From Nitrospirillum sp034653275 (GTDB lineage: Bacteria > Pseudomonadota > Alphaproteobacteria > Azospirillales > Azospirillaceae): a stretch of 64,000 bases of DNA. Below, in pieces: positions 1 through 7,665 of this stretch; position 1 is the first letter of the stretch, and the number at the start of each line of letters is the position of its first letter. The translations under genes and the position numbers were made by a program. The notes below the pieces were generated by a model. It made no database searches. It was not told where the DNA came from and saw only the letters and a program-made list of their open reading frames with translations. The stretch covers positions 1 to 64,000 of the forward strand of contig NZ_JAYEES010000004.1 of the NCBI RefSeq assembly GCF_034653275.1, in the 5' to 3' direction.

Positions 1-63
1 CTGATCAAGGCCGGCGATACCAGGCCATTCACGATTTTGGACGTGCCCGCGCCTGGCGCCTGA
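1..63 (+). CDS. C-terminal end of a protein cut by the window edge
   Basis: An open frame runs from the first base to a TGA at 61-63 and encodes about 20 residues ending DVPAPGA. Third codon positions are mostly G or C, as in neighbouring genes, which is why I read it as the tail of a real gene entering from the left. It converges on the minus-strand glycosyltransferase that stops at 78. Too little is visible to name a family. Confidence 0.4.
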   Translation: MIKAGDTRPFTILDVPAPGA

Positions 64-77
64 CGGCCGCCGAATGG

Positions 78-1913
78 CTATCTCGTCACCGGCCCATGCA
101 CCAGGCCGGGCAGGGCCAGCCAGTCCTCCGGACCGTCCAGCGACAGGCCGGGGTTCCAGGACCGGTCGTGGCCGATGGCCGCACCCCAGCGCTCCAGGAA
201 GGCCAGGCGCTCTTGCTCCACCCGTTCCCGCCGGTCCGACGCGTAGGGTTCCAGCGCCGTCAGCACGGCATGGGGCGTCCACAGCGTGGCGTAACCCGCC
301 TGTTCCAGACGCAGGCAAATGTCCACGTCGTTGAAGGCGATGGGGAAGGTGTCGGCGTCGAAGCCGCCTACCGCCTCGAAGCAACTGCGACGGATGGCCA
401 TGCAGGCGCTGGCCACGGCGCTGACCCGGTGGGCGCACAGGCCGATGCCCAGGTCGCCCACGGTGTCGCCCGGCCGGCCGGCGAAGCGCGACCCGGCCAG
501 ACGGGCGGCACCCGGGCCGTTGCCCAGGCCCAGCACGATGCCGCCGTGCATGATGGTGCCGTTGGTCGACAGCACCTTGGGGCCCACGGCGCCGATGTCG
601 GGACGCAGGGCCTGCGACACCAGCTCGCGCAGCCATTCGGGGTGCTGCGGTTCCATGTCGTCGTTCAGGAACACCAGCACCTCGCCGGCGGCGGCGACGG
701 CGGCGCGGTTCATCATGTCGGCGAAGTTGAAGGGGCCACGATGCTGGATGACCCGGGCGCCCGGGCGGTCGCGCAGCGACTCCAGATAGGCCAGGGCCTC
801 CGGGTCGCGACTCTCATGATCCATGACCAGCAGTTCGAAGGCGGGATAGCGCGTCTCGCCCAGGATGGCCTCGACACAGGGGCGCAGCAGGTCGACCCGG
901 TCGCGGGTGGGCATCAGCAGGCTGACCACGGGCTGGCGGTCCGGCAGGGGCCAGATGACGCGGCGGGCGGTGTGGCCCTCGCCCTTGGGATCCTTCTCCG
1001 TCACCGGTTCGGCCACGGCACCCGGATGATAGGTCGCCAGGAAGGACTGCAGGGCCGGCAGGCCGCCCAGGGGCAGGGGCCGGCGGCGGCGCATCAGCAC
1101 GCGCGGCATGTGGCGCACGTGCTGCCGTCCCGCCAGGTGCGTCGCCTCCAACAGCAGGCGGTACCGATCCAGCCGGCCCGGCTGCTGGCCCACCGCCATG
1201 GCCCGGCGCGCCAGGGCGGTGCGCATCAGCAGCAACTGGCCGGGATAGACGCCGCTGGACCCGTACAGCAGGTCGGGGTCGAAGGCGGGCTTCAGCACCG
1301 GGCGCAGGGGATGGCCCAGGCGGTCGGTCCATTCCTCATCGGTGTAGAGGATCTGGGTGTCCGGGTTCTGCGCCATGGCCAGCACGCACAGGGCCAGGGC
1401 GTGGCGGGGCAGCAGGTCACCCGGTGACAGCAGGGCGACGGTGTCGCCCTCCACCTGACCCAGGGCGGGCAGGCCGGCGCCCCGGCGCTTCACGCGCGGG
1501 TCGCGGAAATCCGTGGCGGTGTCGGCCGGCAGCCACAGCTCCCAATTGTCGTGGATCTGGCGGGTCAGGCTGTCGACCGTGCGGCGCACGGCGATGGCCC
1601 AGGCGGCCGGCTTCAGGCCGCTGTTCTCCGGCCCCAGCATGATCAGGCTGACGCGCGGCGGGGCGGGCAGGCGGGCCAGGGCCACCGATATCTCGCCGGC
1701 CTCGGTGCGGCGGGGGCCGTCGCGGCGCAGGGTCCAGGCGCGGTAGAACGACCGGGGCGCCAGCGACTGCCACAGGCGGCTGGCCACGTCGCCGAACTGG
1801 CCATGGGCCACCATGCGGCTCAGCGCCCGGACCAGGGCCATGCCCGTGGGGCCGCGCAAGGGCTTCGTGGGCGGGGGCGGGGCCGCGTCTATGGCCGTGC
1901 CGGGCACATGCAT
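78..1913 (-). CDS. Two-domain family 2 glycosyltransferase
   Basis: Probable sugar transferase of surface polysaccharide synthesis, cytoplasmic face of the inner membrane. From the ATG at 1913 it is 611 residues. A degenerate GT2-like region (from about residue 85, PPRVSLIML) comes first, then a full GT2 domain (from about 328, PVVSLLMPTRDR). The second carries the metal/nucleotide-sugar motif FLNDD (near 415-419), the acceptor-side GGFDAD and the NDVDICLRL motif typical of large WbbL-like enzymes. The frame stays open to 2282, but the upstream part is Pro/Gly/Arg-rich and looks non-coding. No start has a clear ribosome site, so the 5' end is uncertain (GTG at 2015 and ATG at 1841 are alternatives). 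It is divergent from another GT2 gene. Donor and acceptor sugars cannot be told. Confidence 0.85.
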   Translation of the reverse strand: MHVPGTAIDAAPPPPTKPLRGPTGMALVRALSRMVAHGQFGDVASRLWQSLAPRSFYRAWTLRRDGPRRTEAGEISVALARLPAPPRVSLIMLGPENSGLKPAAWAIAVRRTVDSLTRQIHDNWELWLPADTATDFRDPRVKRRGAGLPALGQVEGDTVALLSPGDLLPRHALALCVLAMAQNPDTQILYTDEEWTDRLGHPLRPVLKPAFDPDLLYGSSGVYPGQLLLMRTALARRAMAVGQQPGRLDRYRLLLEATHLAGRQHVRHMPRVLMRRRRPLPLGGLPALQSFLATYHPGAVAEPVTEKDPKGEGHTARRVIWPLPDRQPVVSLLMPTRDRVDLLRPCVEAILGETRYPAFELLVMDHESRDPEALAYLESLRDRPGARVIQHRGPFNFADMMNRAAVAAAGEVLVFLNDDMEPQHPEWLRELVSQALRPDIGAVGPKVLSTNGTIMHGGIVLGLGNGPGAARLAGSRFAGRPGDTVGDLGIGLCAHRVSAVASACMAIRRSCFEAVGGFDADTFPIAFNDVDICLRLEQAGYATLWTPHAVLTALEPYASDRRERVEQERLAFLERWGAAIGHDRSWNPGLSLDGPEDWLALPGLVHGPVTR

Positions 1914-2272
1914 GCTGCCGGGGTGCGCGCCCAGGGGCGCCCCTTCAAGGTCATGCGCGGCCACCGCGTCTTGCGATCCCCTTGCCGGGGGGTGGTCCGG
2001 GTTCTTCTGATCCACGTGCCGGTTGCCCCGCCTCTTGGAAAACAGCCTCGGTCCCGTCGGACGCCCCAGGCGCCCCGGTCCCCAGAAACAACAAAGCGCC
2101 AACCCCGCGCCAGGGTTCAACCCGGCACTGATCGGCGCTCCCCCAACCGGCCGGTCCCCCATCCCATCGGGGCCGCCCATGTCGTTATCAGGCGATTCAT
2201 GGGGGACAGCCCGGCCCCGGGTCAAGCGGCAATGCGGGGTGCCTCTCTCCGCCACCCGCCACCGCAGAAGGG
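1914..2272. other. Gap between divergent glycosyltransferase genes
   Basis: About 360 bases without a confident gene; it must contain the promoters for both flanking GT2 genes. An inverted repeat AGCGCC (2095-2100) / GGCGCT (2134-2139) encloses smaller complementary blocks (AACCC/GGGTT) and could fold in the leader of the minus-strand gene. I see no recognised riboswitch or clear sigma-70 promoter. Confidence 0.4.
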
Positions 2273-3250
2273 GTGTCGCCAAGGCCGGGGCCGGCTGCTA
2301 TCCAAGACGGCCATGGACGTTCCCCCCCTGCCTCCGCCGCCCCGTTTCCCGGCCGTATCGCCGCCCTGGTCGTGGCCTACCGGCCCGACGACGGCCTGGC
2401 CGCCTGCCTGGCCGCCGCCGCCGGCGTGGCCGACCGCGTCCACCTGTTCCAGCAGGAGCGGGGGCGGGATGTCGGCGGCGACGCGCGGGTCGACCGCGCG
2501 GTGACGGCGACCGGGGCCGTCCTGCTGGCGGACCCAGCCAACATCGGACTGGCGGCGGCGCAGAATCGCCTGGTGGACCAGGCCTTGGCCCAGGGGGCCG
2601 ACTGGCTGCTGTTCCTGGACCAGGACAGTGTGCCGCGCCCCGGCCTGCGCGCCGCCTATGCCGGCGCCCTGGCGGCCGCGCCGCCCGGCACCGGCCTGCT
2701 GGCCGCCCGCAATGTGGAACCGGATGGGGGCCCCGACTCGCCCTGGGTGGTCAGCCCGGATGGCCGGCGCTGCGCGGTGGTGCGCCGACTCGACGACCCG
2801 CTATTGCCCGACCTTCTGTTGGCCCCCGCGTCCGGCAGTCTGGTCAGCGCCAGGGCCGCGCGGGCCTGCGGCCCCCTGCGCGATGATTTCTTCATCGACT
2901 GGGTGGATGTGGAATACGCCCTGCGCCTGCGCCGCGCCGGCTTCCGCCTGGTGGCGGTGCGCGACGCCCTGGTGGACCACAGGCTGGGCGCCGTCACCCA
3001 CGTCCAGGCGGGCGGTCGGGCAGTGGCGGTCACCCATCACGCCGCCCGCCGCCGCTGGTTCCAGGCGCGTAACGCGCTGTGGACCTGGCGGCTGCACCGG
3101 CGGGCGGTGCCGGCGCTGACCGGTTGGACCCTGCGCATCCTGGCCTCCACCGCCGTCAAGATCGCGGTGATGGAGCAAGGACGCCTGCCCAAGCTGGCGG
3201 CCTTCGCCGGCGGGCTGTGGCAGGGGTTGACGCGGCGTCCGCACCCCTAA
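2273..3250 (+). CDS. Family 2 glycosyltransferase, rhamnosyltransferase-like
   Basis: 325 residues from a GTG start at 2273. One GT2 fold begins near residue 28 (GRIAALVVAYRPDD), with NIGLAAAQN at 90-98, the DXD-type motif FLDQDS at 114-119, and the catalytic-region sequence FIDWVDVEYALRLR near 209-222. The order (NIG, FLDQDS, FxDWVDxEY) is that of rhamnosyltransferases adding deoxy sugars to O-antigen or capsule. The C-terminal stretch (about residues 270-320) is basic and hydrophobic and may associate with the membrane. The first 25 residues are low-complexity, so the true start could be slightly downstream. It is transcribed away from the other GT2 gene and towards the methyltransferase. 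Sugar specificity is inference only. Confidence 0.8.
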   Translation: MSPRPGPAAIQDGHGRSPPASAAPFPGRIAALVVAYRPDDGLAACLAAAAGVADRVHLFQQERGRDVGGDARVDRAVTATGAVLLADPANIGLAAAQNRLVDQALAQGADWLLFLDQDSVPRPGLRAAYAGALAAAPPGTGLLAARNVEPDGGPDSPWVVSPDGRRCAVVRRLDDPLLPDLLLAPASGSLVSARAARACGPLRDDFFIDWVDVEYALRLRRAGFRLVAVRDALVDHRLGAVTHVQAGGRAVAVTHHAARRRWFQARNALWTWRLHRRAVPALTGWTLRILASTAVKIAVMEQGRLPKLAAFAGGLWQGLTRRPHP

Positions 3251-3318
3251 AGCCGGGCTTGCCGCCGGGGGGGCCGCGCCGTATCAGTCGTGTTTCAGGC
3301 GCTGAGAGTTTCCTTCGC

Positions 3319-4797
3319 ATGACCACCGACTGGACCCGGGGCTACGCCTCCGACATCGACTATACCCGGGGCTGGTACCGGGAGCTGTCGCCCCTGTGGC
3401 TGGACACCGCCCTGGTGCTGGCGGGCGTGGCGCCGCCCCAACCGGGCGAACGTGGCCCGGTGTGGCTGGAGCTGGGCTGCGGCCACGGCCTCTCGGCCCT
3501 GGCGTTGGCGGCGGCGCGGCCGGACATGACGGTCATCGCCGTCGACTTCAACCCCACCCACATCCATGGCGCCCAGCGCCTGGCCCAGGCCGCCGGCCTT
3601 GCCAACATCCGCCTGATCGAGGCCGACTTCGCCGAGCTGGTGGCCGATGGGGCCGGTGACGCCGCCGGCCACCTGCCGCCCCTGGACTACGTCGTCCTGC
3701 ACGGCGTCTACACCTGGGTGGGGGATGAGAGCCGGGGGCATATCGCCCGCCTCATCGCCCGGCGGCTGAAGCCCGGCGGGGCGGCCTATCTCAGCTATAA
3801 CTGCCTGCCGGGCTGGGCGGCGGCCATGCCGGTGCAGTTCCTGCTGAACGCCTACGGCCAGGCGCTGCCCGGCCCCAAGGCCGCCGCCGGCGACCAGGCG
3901 CGCGACCTGCTGCTGCACCTGCTGAACCAGGGGGCGGGATATTTCAGCGGCAACGCGGCCGCCAGCGCCCGGGCGGACCGGCTGCGCGGCGCCACGGCGC
4001 CTTATCTGGTGCACGAATACATGCACAGCGGCTGGCGGCCAGCCTACCATGCCCAGGTGGCCGATGACCTGGCGGCCGCCAAGCTCAGCTACGCCGGCAG
4101 CGCCGCCTGGGTCGAGAACTTCCCCGACCTGATGATGACCCGGGCGCAGCAGGACATGGCGGCGGCGGCCCCCACCCGGGCCCTGGCCGAGACGGTGAAG
4201 GACTACGTCACCAACCAGCCGCTGCGCCGCGACATCTTCGTGCGCGGCCCGCTGGCGCTGGACGCGCGCCAGCGCGTGGCCCGCCTGGGCGCCCTGCGCC
4301 TGGTGGCCCTGGGCGAACCGGGCGCCGCCCTGCCGGACTTCACCCTGCCCTTGGGCCCGCCGGATCCGGAGGTCTCACGCCTGTTCCACCCCGTGCTGGC
4401 GGTGCTGGCCGGCGGGCCCGCCACCCTGGCGGACCTGGTGGAGCATCTGGCCCGCACGGTGGCGGACTGGGGCCCCGACAGCGCCGGCTGGCTGTTGCGG
4501 GCCCTGGCCATCCTGGTGGCGGGCGACGTGCTGGCCCCCTGTCTGGCCGACGCCCAGATCCAGGCGGCCTTGCCCGGCGTGCGGCGGCTGAACCAGGCCT
4601 TGCTGGCCGACAGCCTGATGGCCGGCGGCACGCCGGACCCCGAAACCCGCCTGCCGGAACGCCTGGCCTCCGCCGTCACCGGCGGCGGCGTCATGGCCTC
4701 GGTGGAGGAGATGGGCGCCCTGGCCGCCCATTGGGCGGGCGAAATGGTCATGCCCCCCGACGCCCTGTCCCGCCTGGCGCGCCTGGGTGTGCTGTGA
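3319..4797 (+). CDS. SAM-dependent methyltransferase with regulatory domain
   Basis: 492 residues from ATG 3319 (MTTDWTRGYASDIDY). A class I Rossmann methyltransferase domain fills about residues 30-200: motif I is LELGCGHGL (50-58), the acidic ribose-binding strand is AVDFNP (74-79), and DYVVLHGVYTWV is a motif IV region. It is followed by the helical methyltransferase regulatory domain (MethyTransf_Reg type, about 220-310) and a long C-terminal extension. The frame is open upstream to 3079 but overlaps the end of the GT2 gene with poor coding character, so I chose the downstream ATG. The substrate is unknown; proteins of this architecture often lie beside polysaccharide genes, which fits the GT2 neighbours. 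Confidence 0.85.
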   Translation: MTTDWTRGYASDIDYTRGWYRELSPLWLDTALVLAGVAPPQPGERGPVWLELGCGHGLSALALAAARPDMTVIAVDFNPTHIHGAQRLAQAAGLANIRLIEADFAELVADGAGDAAGHLPPLDYVVLHGVYTWVGDESRGHIARLIARRLKPGGAAYLSYNCLPGWAAAMPVQFLLNAYGQALPGPKAAAGDQARDLLLHLLNQGAGYFSGNAAASARADRLRGATAPYLVHEYMHSGWRPAYHAQVADDLAAAKLSYAGSAAWVENFPDLMMTRAQQDMAAAAPTRALAETVKDYVTNQPLRRDIFVRGPLALDARQRVARLGALRLVALGEPGAALPDFTLPLGPPDPEVSRLFHPVLAVLAGGPATLADLVEHLARTVADWGPDSAGWLLRALAILVAGDVLAPCLADAQIQAALPGVRRLNQALLADSLMAGGTPDPETRLPERLASAVTGGGVMASVEEMGALAAHWAGEMVMPPDALSRLARLGVL

Positions 4798-4825
4798 CGG
4801 CAACGACATGCCGCTTTGACGCCCA

Positions 4826-4856
4826 GGCGGCGGGGGCTTAAGCTCCGCCGCCTTGC
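4826..4856 (+). terminator. Hairpin after the methyltransferase gene
   Basis: Perfect 8-bp arms GGCGGCGG (4826-4833) and CCGCCGCC (4845-4852) enclose an 11-base loop containing the palindrome GCTTAAGC. Only two T follow, so it is a weak intrinsic terminator or a processing hairpin. Confidence 0.4.
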
Positions 4857-4931
4857 CCCGTTGCCCCAAGACACGCCATCCATGACCCACCATCCTCTCC
4901 CCCCGCCCTTCACCACCATGCGGGGCCATTG

Positions 4932-5180
4932 ATGCTGGCGAAACTGGTGGTCCTGGTCGGACTGGTCGTCCTGGTGTGGAAGGCCTATCAGTGGGGCGCC
5001 CTGGCCCAGCGGCGCAAGATGGCCGGTGGGGCGCCCGCGCCCCGCGCGTCCGGTGGCGCCGCCACCCCCCGGGCGCCGGAACCCGCCGCCGAGGATTTGC
5101 ACGCCTGCGCCGTCTGCGGCGCCTACGTCGCCCGGGGCTCCACCCCCTGCGGCAAGCCCGAGTGCCCGCAGCGGCGCTGA
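4932..5180 (+). CDS. Small membrane-anchored Cys4 protein (PP0621-like)
   Basis: 82 residues from the ATG at 4932 (a TTG lies one codon upstream). A single N-terminal transmembrane helix (about residues 3-17) is followed by a basic stretch, a flexible Ala/Pro/Gly linker (30-55), and a C-terminal Cys cluster C59-x2-C62-x10-C73-x4-C78 that could bind zinc. The layout resembles the small PP0621 family of anchored zinc-ribbon proteins, whose function is not known. It is transcribed towards adhP on the other strand, with about 30 bases between the stops. The family assignment is by architecture, not by close motif identity. Confidence 0.65.
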   Translation: MLAKLVVLVGLVVLVWKAYQWGALAQRRKMAGGAPAPRASGGAATPRAPEPAAEDLHACAVCGAYVARGSTPCGKPECPQRR

Positions 5181-5211
5181 CGGATGTGACCAGCGCCGCC
5201 GGATACTTTGC

Positions 5212-6240
5212 TTACAGCGTCACCACCACCCGGCCGTTGACCGTGCCGGCGCGCAGGCGGTCGAAGATGGTGTTGATGGCGTCCAGCGGCTGGACCTCCA
5301 CCTCCGCCTTCACCTTGCCCTCGCCGGCGAAGGCCAGGGCCTCGGCCAGGTCGGCGCGGGTGCCGACGATGCTGCCGCGCACGGTGATGCGGTTCAGCAC
5401 GACGTCGAAGATGGGCAGGCCGAATTCGCCGGGCGGCAGGCCGATCAGGGCCACGGTGCCGTGGCGGCGGCTCATGCCAACGGCCTGGGCGAAGGCGGGG
5501 CGGGAAACGGCGGTGACCAGCACGCCGTGGGCGCCGCCGATGTCGCTGTGCAGGCGCTTGGCCGGGTCTTCCTTCAGCGCGTTCACCGTCAGGTCGGCGC
5601 CCAGCTTCCGGGCCAGGTCCAGCTTGTCGTCGGCGACGTCGATGGCGGCCACGTGAAGGCCCATGGCCTTGGCGTACTGCACGGCAACATGGCCCAGTCC
5701 GCCGATGCCGGAGATGGCGACCCACTGGCCGGGCCGCGCCTCCGTTTCCTTCAGGCCCTTATAGACGGTGACGCCGGCGCACAGGATGGGGGCGATCTCC
5801 TCGAACCCTACGCTGTCCGGCAGGTGGCCGACGAAGTTGGGGTCCGCCAGGACATAATCGGCATAGCCGCCGTTGACGGAATAGCCGGTGTTCTGCTGGG
5901 CGGTGCACAGCGTCTCCCACCCCGTCAGGCAATGTTCGCAGTGGCCGCAGGCGGTGTAGAGCCAGGGCACGCCCACCCGGTCGCCCTCCTTCACGTTGGT
6001 GACGCCGGCGCCCACGGCGGCGACGTAGCCCACGCCCTCGTGGCCGGGAATGAAGGGCGGCTGCGGCTTCACCGGCCAGTCGCCGTCGGCGGCGTGCAGG
6101 TCGGTATGGCAGACGCCGCTGGCCTGGATGCGCACCAGGATCTGGCCAGGGCCGACCTCTGGCACCGCGACCTCGCGGATGTCCAGGGGTTTACCCAGGG
6201 TGTGGACGACGGCGGCCTTCATGGTCCGGGGCAGAGACAT
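5212..6240 (-). CDS. adhP: Zinc-dependent alcohol dehydrogenase AdhP
   Basis: 342-residue cytoplasmic medium-chain dehydrogenase that interconverts primary alcohols such as ethanol and aldehydes with NAD. All signature residues are present: catalytic zinc ligands C44, H67 (with E68) and C154; structural zinc cysteines C98, C101, C104, C112; and the NAD-binding GIGGLG at 178-183. The sequence around C44 (GVCHTDLHAADGDWP) is that of the AdhP branch. The start at 6240 is preceded by AGGAAGG on the minus strand; an internal ATG at 6222 is less likely. It stands alone, with about 90 bases between its start and the cbpM stop. Confidence 0.95.
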   Translation of the reverse strand: MSLPRTMKAAVVHTLGKPLDIREVAVPEVGPGQILVRIQASGVCHTDLHAADGDWPVKPQPPFIPGHEGVGYVAAVGAGVTNVKEGDRVGVPWLYTACGHCEHCLTGWETLCTAQQNTGYSVNGGYADYVLADPNFVGHLPDSVGFEEIAPILCAGVTVYKGLKETEARPGQWVAISGIGGLGHVAVQYAKAMGLHVAAIDVADDKLDLARKLGADLTVNALKEDPAKRLHSDIGGAHGVLVTAVSRPAFAQAVGMSRRHGTVALIGLPPGEFGLPIFDVVLNRITVRGSIVGTRADLAEALAFAGEGKVKAEVEVQPLDAINTIFDRLRAGTVNGRVVVTL

Positions 6241-6330
6241 GGGGAACGGTCCTTCCTGTCGGGCGAACGGCGGTGGCCGTTCGTTCGCCGACAGAAGATA
6301 CCGCCGGGCCGCCCGCGGCCTTGAGATGGG

Positions 6331-6696
6331 TCAAGGACCGGGCGGATCTTCCCCTTCCGTGACGGCCAGCACCGTTTGGCGCACCTCGGACGGCAGGCGG
6401 TCCAGCACGCCGGCCACGCCGCGCAGGGCGGCGCGCAGGCTGTAGACCTGGTCGATCAGCGACAGCACCAGGGGCAGGGTGTCGTCGGCCACGCCCATGT
6501 CGTGGCGCAGGTCGCGGATCAAGCCCACGCGGGCCACATCCACGGGGTGGAAGCGCCAGTCGGCCGCGTGTTCCGGCGCCGGGGCGCCATCGGGCCGCAC
6601 CCAGCCTTGCGTCACCCACCAGTGGATGTCCCGCTCCCCCACGTCGGGGAAGCGGGCGCACACGGCCTCCAGCGTCAACAGGGTCAGCGTGCCCAT
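6331..6696 (-). CDS. cbpM: Chaperone modulator CbpM
   Basis: 121 residues. CbpM is a MerR-like small protein that binds the J domain of CbpA and inhibits its co-chaperone and DNA-binding activities. Seen here: the N-terminal MerR-like segment (LTLEAVCARFPDVGERDIHWWVTQGW split over residues 6-32), the WRFHPVDVARVGLIRDLRHDMGV region that follows, and a C-terminal helical tail. It starts 3 bases after the cbpA stop, with an AGGGAG ribosome site inside the end of cbpA, so the two are translationally close. The sequence and position together make this call strong. Confidence 0.9.
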   Translation of the reverse strand: MGTLTLLTLEAVCARFPDVGERDIHWWVTQGWVRPDGAPAPEHAADWRFHPVDVARVGLIRDLRHDMGVADDTLPLVLSLIDQVYSLRAALRGVAGVLDRLPSEVRQTVLAVTEGEDPPGP

Positions 6697-6699
6697 GGC

Positions 6700-7659
6700 T
6701 CAAGCTCCCTCATGATGCAGGTCGGCCAGGCCGGCGCGCGGATCGGCGTCATGCCGGGGCTTCCAGCCTTCCAGGAAGGCCGCCAGCTCCGGCTCCTCCC
6801 CCGGCGGCAACACCACCTTCAGCTCCACCATCTGGTGGCCCTCGCGGATGCCTCGGCCCTTCAGGCGCAGGCGGGTGCCGCTGCTGGAGCGGGGCGGGAT
6901 GGCCAGCATGACGCTGCCGTGGATGGTGGGCACCTTGACCTTGGCACCCAGCACCGCCTCCTTCAGCGTCACCGGCAGTTCGATGATGATGTCGTCGCCG
7001 TCGCGGCGGTACAGCGGGTGGGGCGAGACCGCCACCTCCACGTAGGCGTCGCCGGGGGGGCCGCCGTTCATGCCCGGCCCGCCCTTGCCCGCCAGGCGCA
7101 GCGCCTGGCCGTCCTTCAGGCCGGCGGGGATGGTGACGTCCAGCACCTGGCCGTCGGGCAGGGTCAGCCGGCGGGTGCCGCCCCGGGCGGCGGTCAGGAA
7201 ATCCACCGTCAGGGAATAGTGCGCGTCCTGGCCTTTCAGCGGAAACCCACCGGCGCGAGCGCCCCCGGTGCCGCCGCCCTGGTTGAAGGCGCGACGCAGC
7301 AGGCTTTCCAGGTCGTCATGATCGAAGCCGCCGAAGTCCGCGGCGCCGGCGGAATAGCGGCCATGCCCGCTGGCGAAAGGATCCCCCGCGTACTGGCGAT
7401 AATAACCACCCCCGCCGGCGGGCCCGCGCGCGGTGGTCTCCGCCCCGGTGGCGTCGATCTCCCCCCGGTCGAAGCGGGCGCGCTTGTCCGCGTCGGACAA
7501 CAGGGCGTAGGCGGCGGCGATCTCCTTGAACTTGGCCTCGGCCTCCGGCTTGCCCGGGTTCAGGTCCGGGTGATGCTTCTTGGCCAGGGCGCGATAGGCG
7601 CTGCGGATGGTCTTCTCATCGGCGTCGCGGGCGACGCCCAGCAGGGCATAGGGATCCAC
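6700..7659 (-). CDS. cbpA: Curved DNA-binding J-domain protein CbpA
   Basis: 319 residues from a GTG start at 7659 (MDPYALLGV). The J domain occupies about residues 1-68 with the essential HPD at 30-32; a Gly-rich linker (about 80-112) and the two beta-barrel substrate-binding domains of DnaJ class (about 125-300) follow. There is no zinc-finger domain, which separates CbpA from DnaJ. It is a DnaK co-chaperone that can also bind curved DNA. Six bases separate it from the upstream kinase gene and three from cbpM, so the three probably form one transcript. Confidence 0.93.
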   Translation of the reverse strand: MDPYALLGVARDADEKTIRSAYRALAKKHHPDLNPGKPEAEAKFKEIAAAYALLSDADKRARFDRGEIDATGAETTARGPAGGGGYYRQYAGDPFASGHGRYSAGAADFGGFDHDDLESLLRRAFNQGGGTGGARAGGFPLKGQDAHYSLTVDFLTAARGGTRRLTLPDGQVLDVTIPAGLKDGQALRLAGKGGPGMNGGPPGDAYVEVAVSPHPLYRRDGDDIIIELPVTLKEAVLGAKVKVPTIHGSVMLAIPPRSSSGTRLRLKGRGIREGHQMVELKVVLPPGEEPELAAFLEGWKPRHDADPRAGLADLHHEGA

Positions 7660-7665
7660 CGTAGG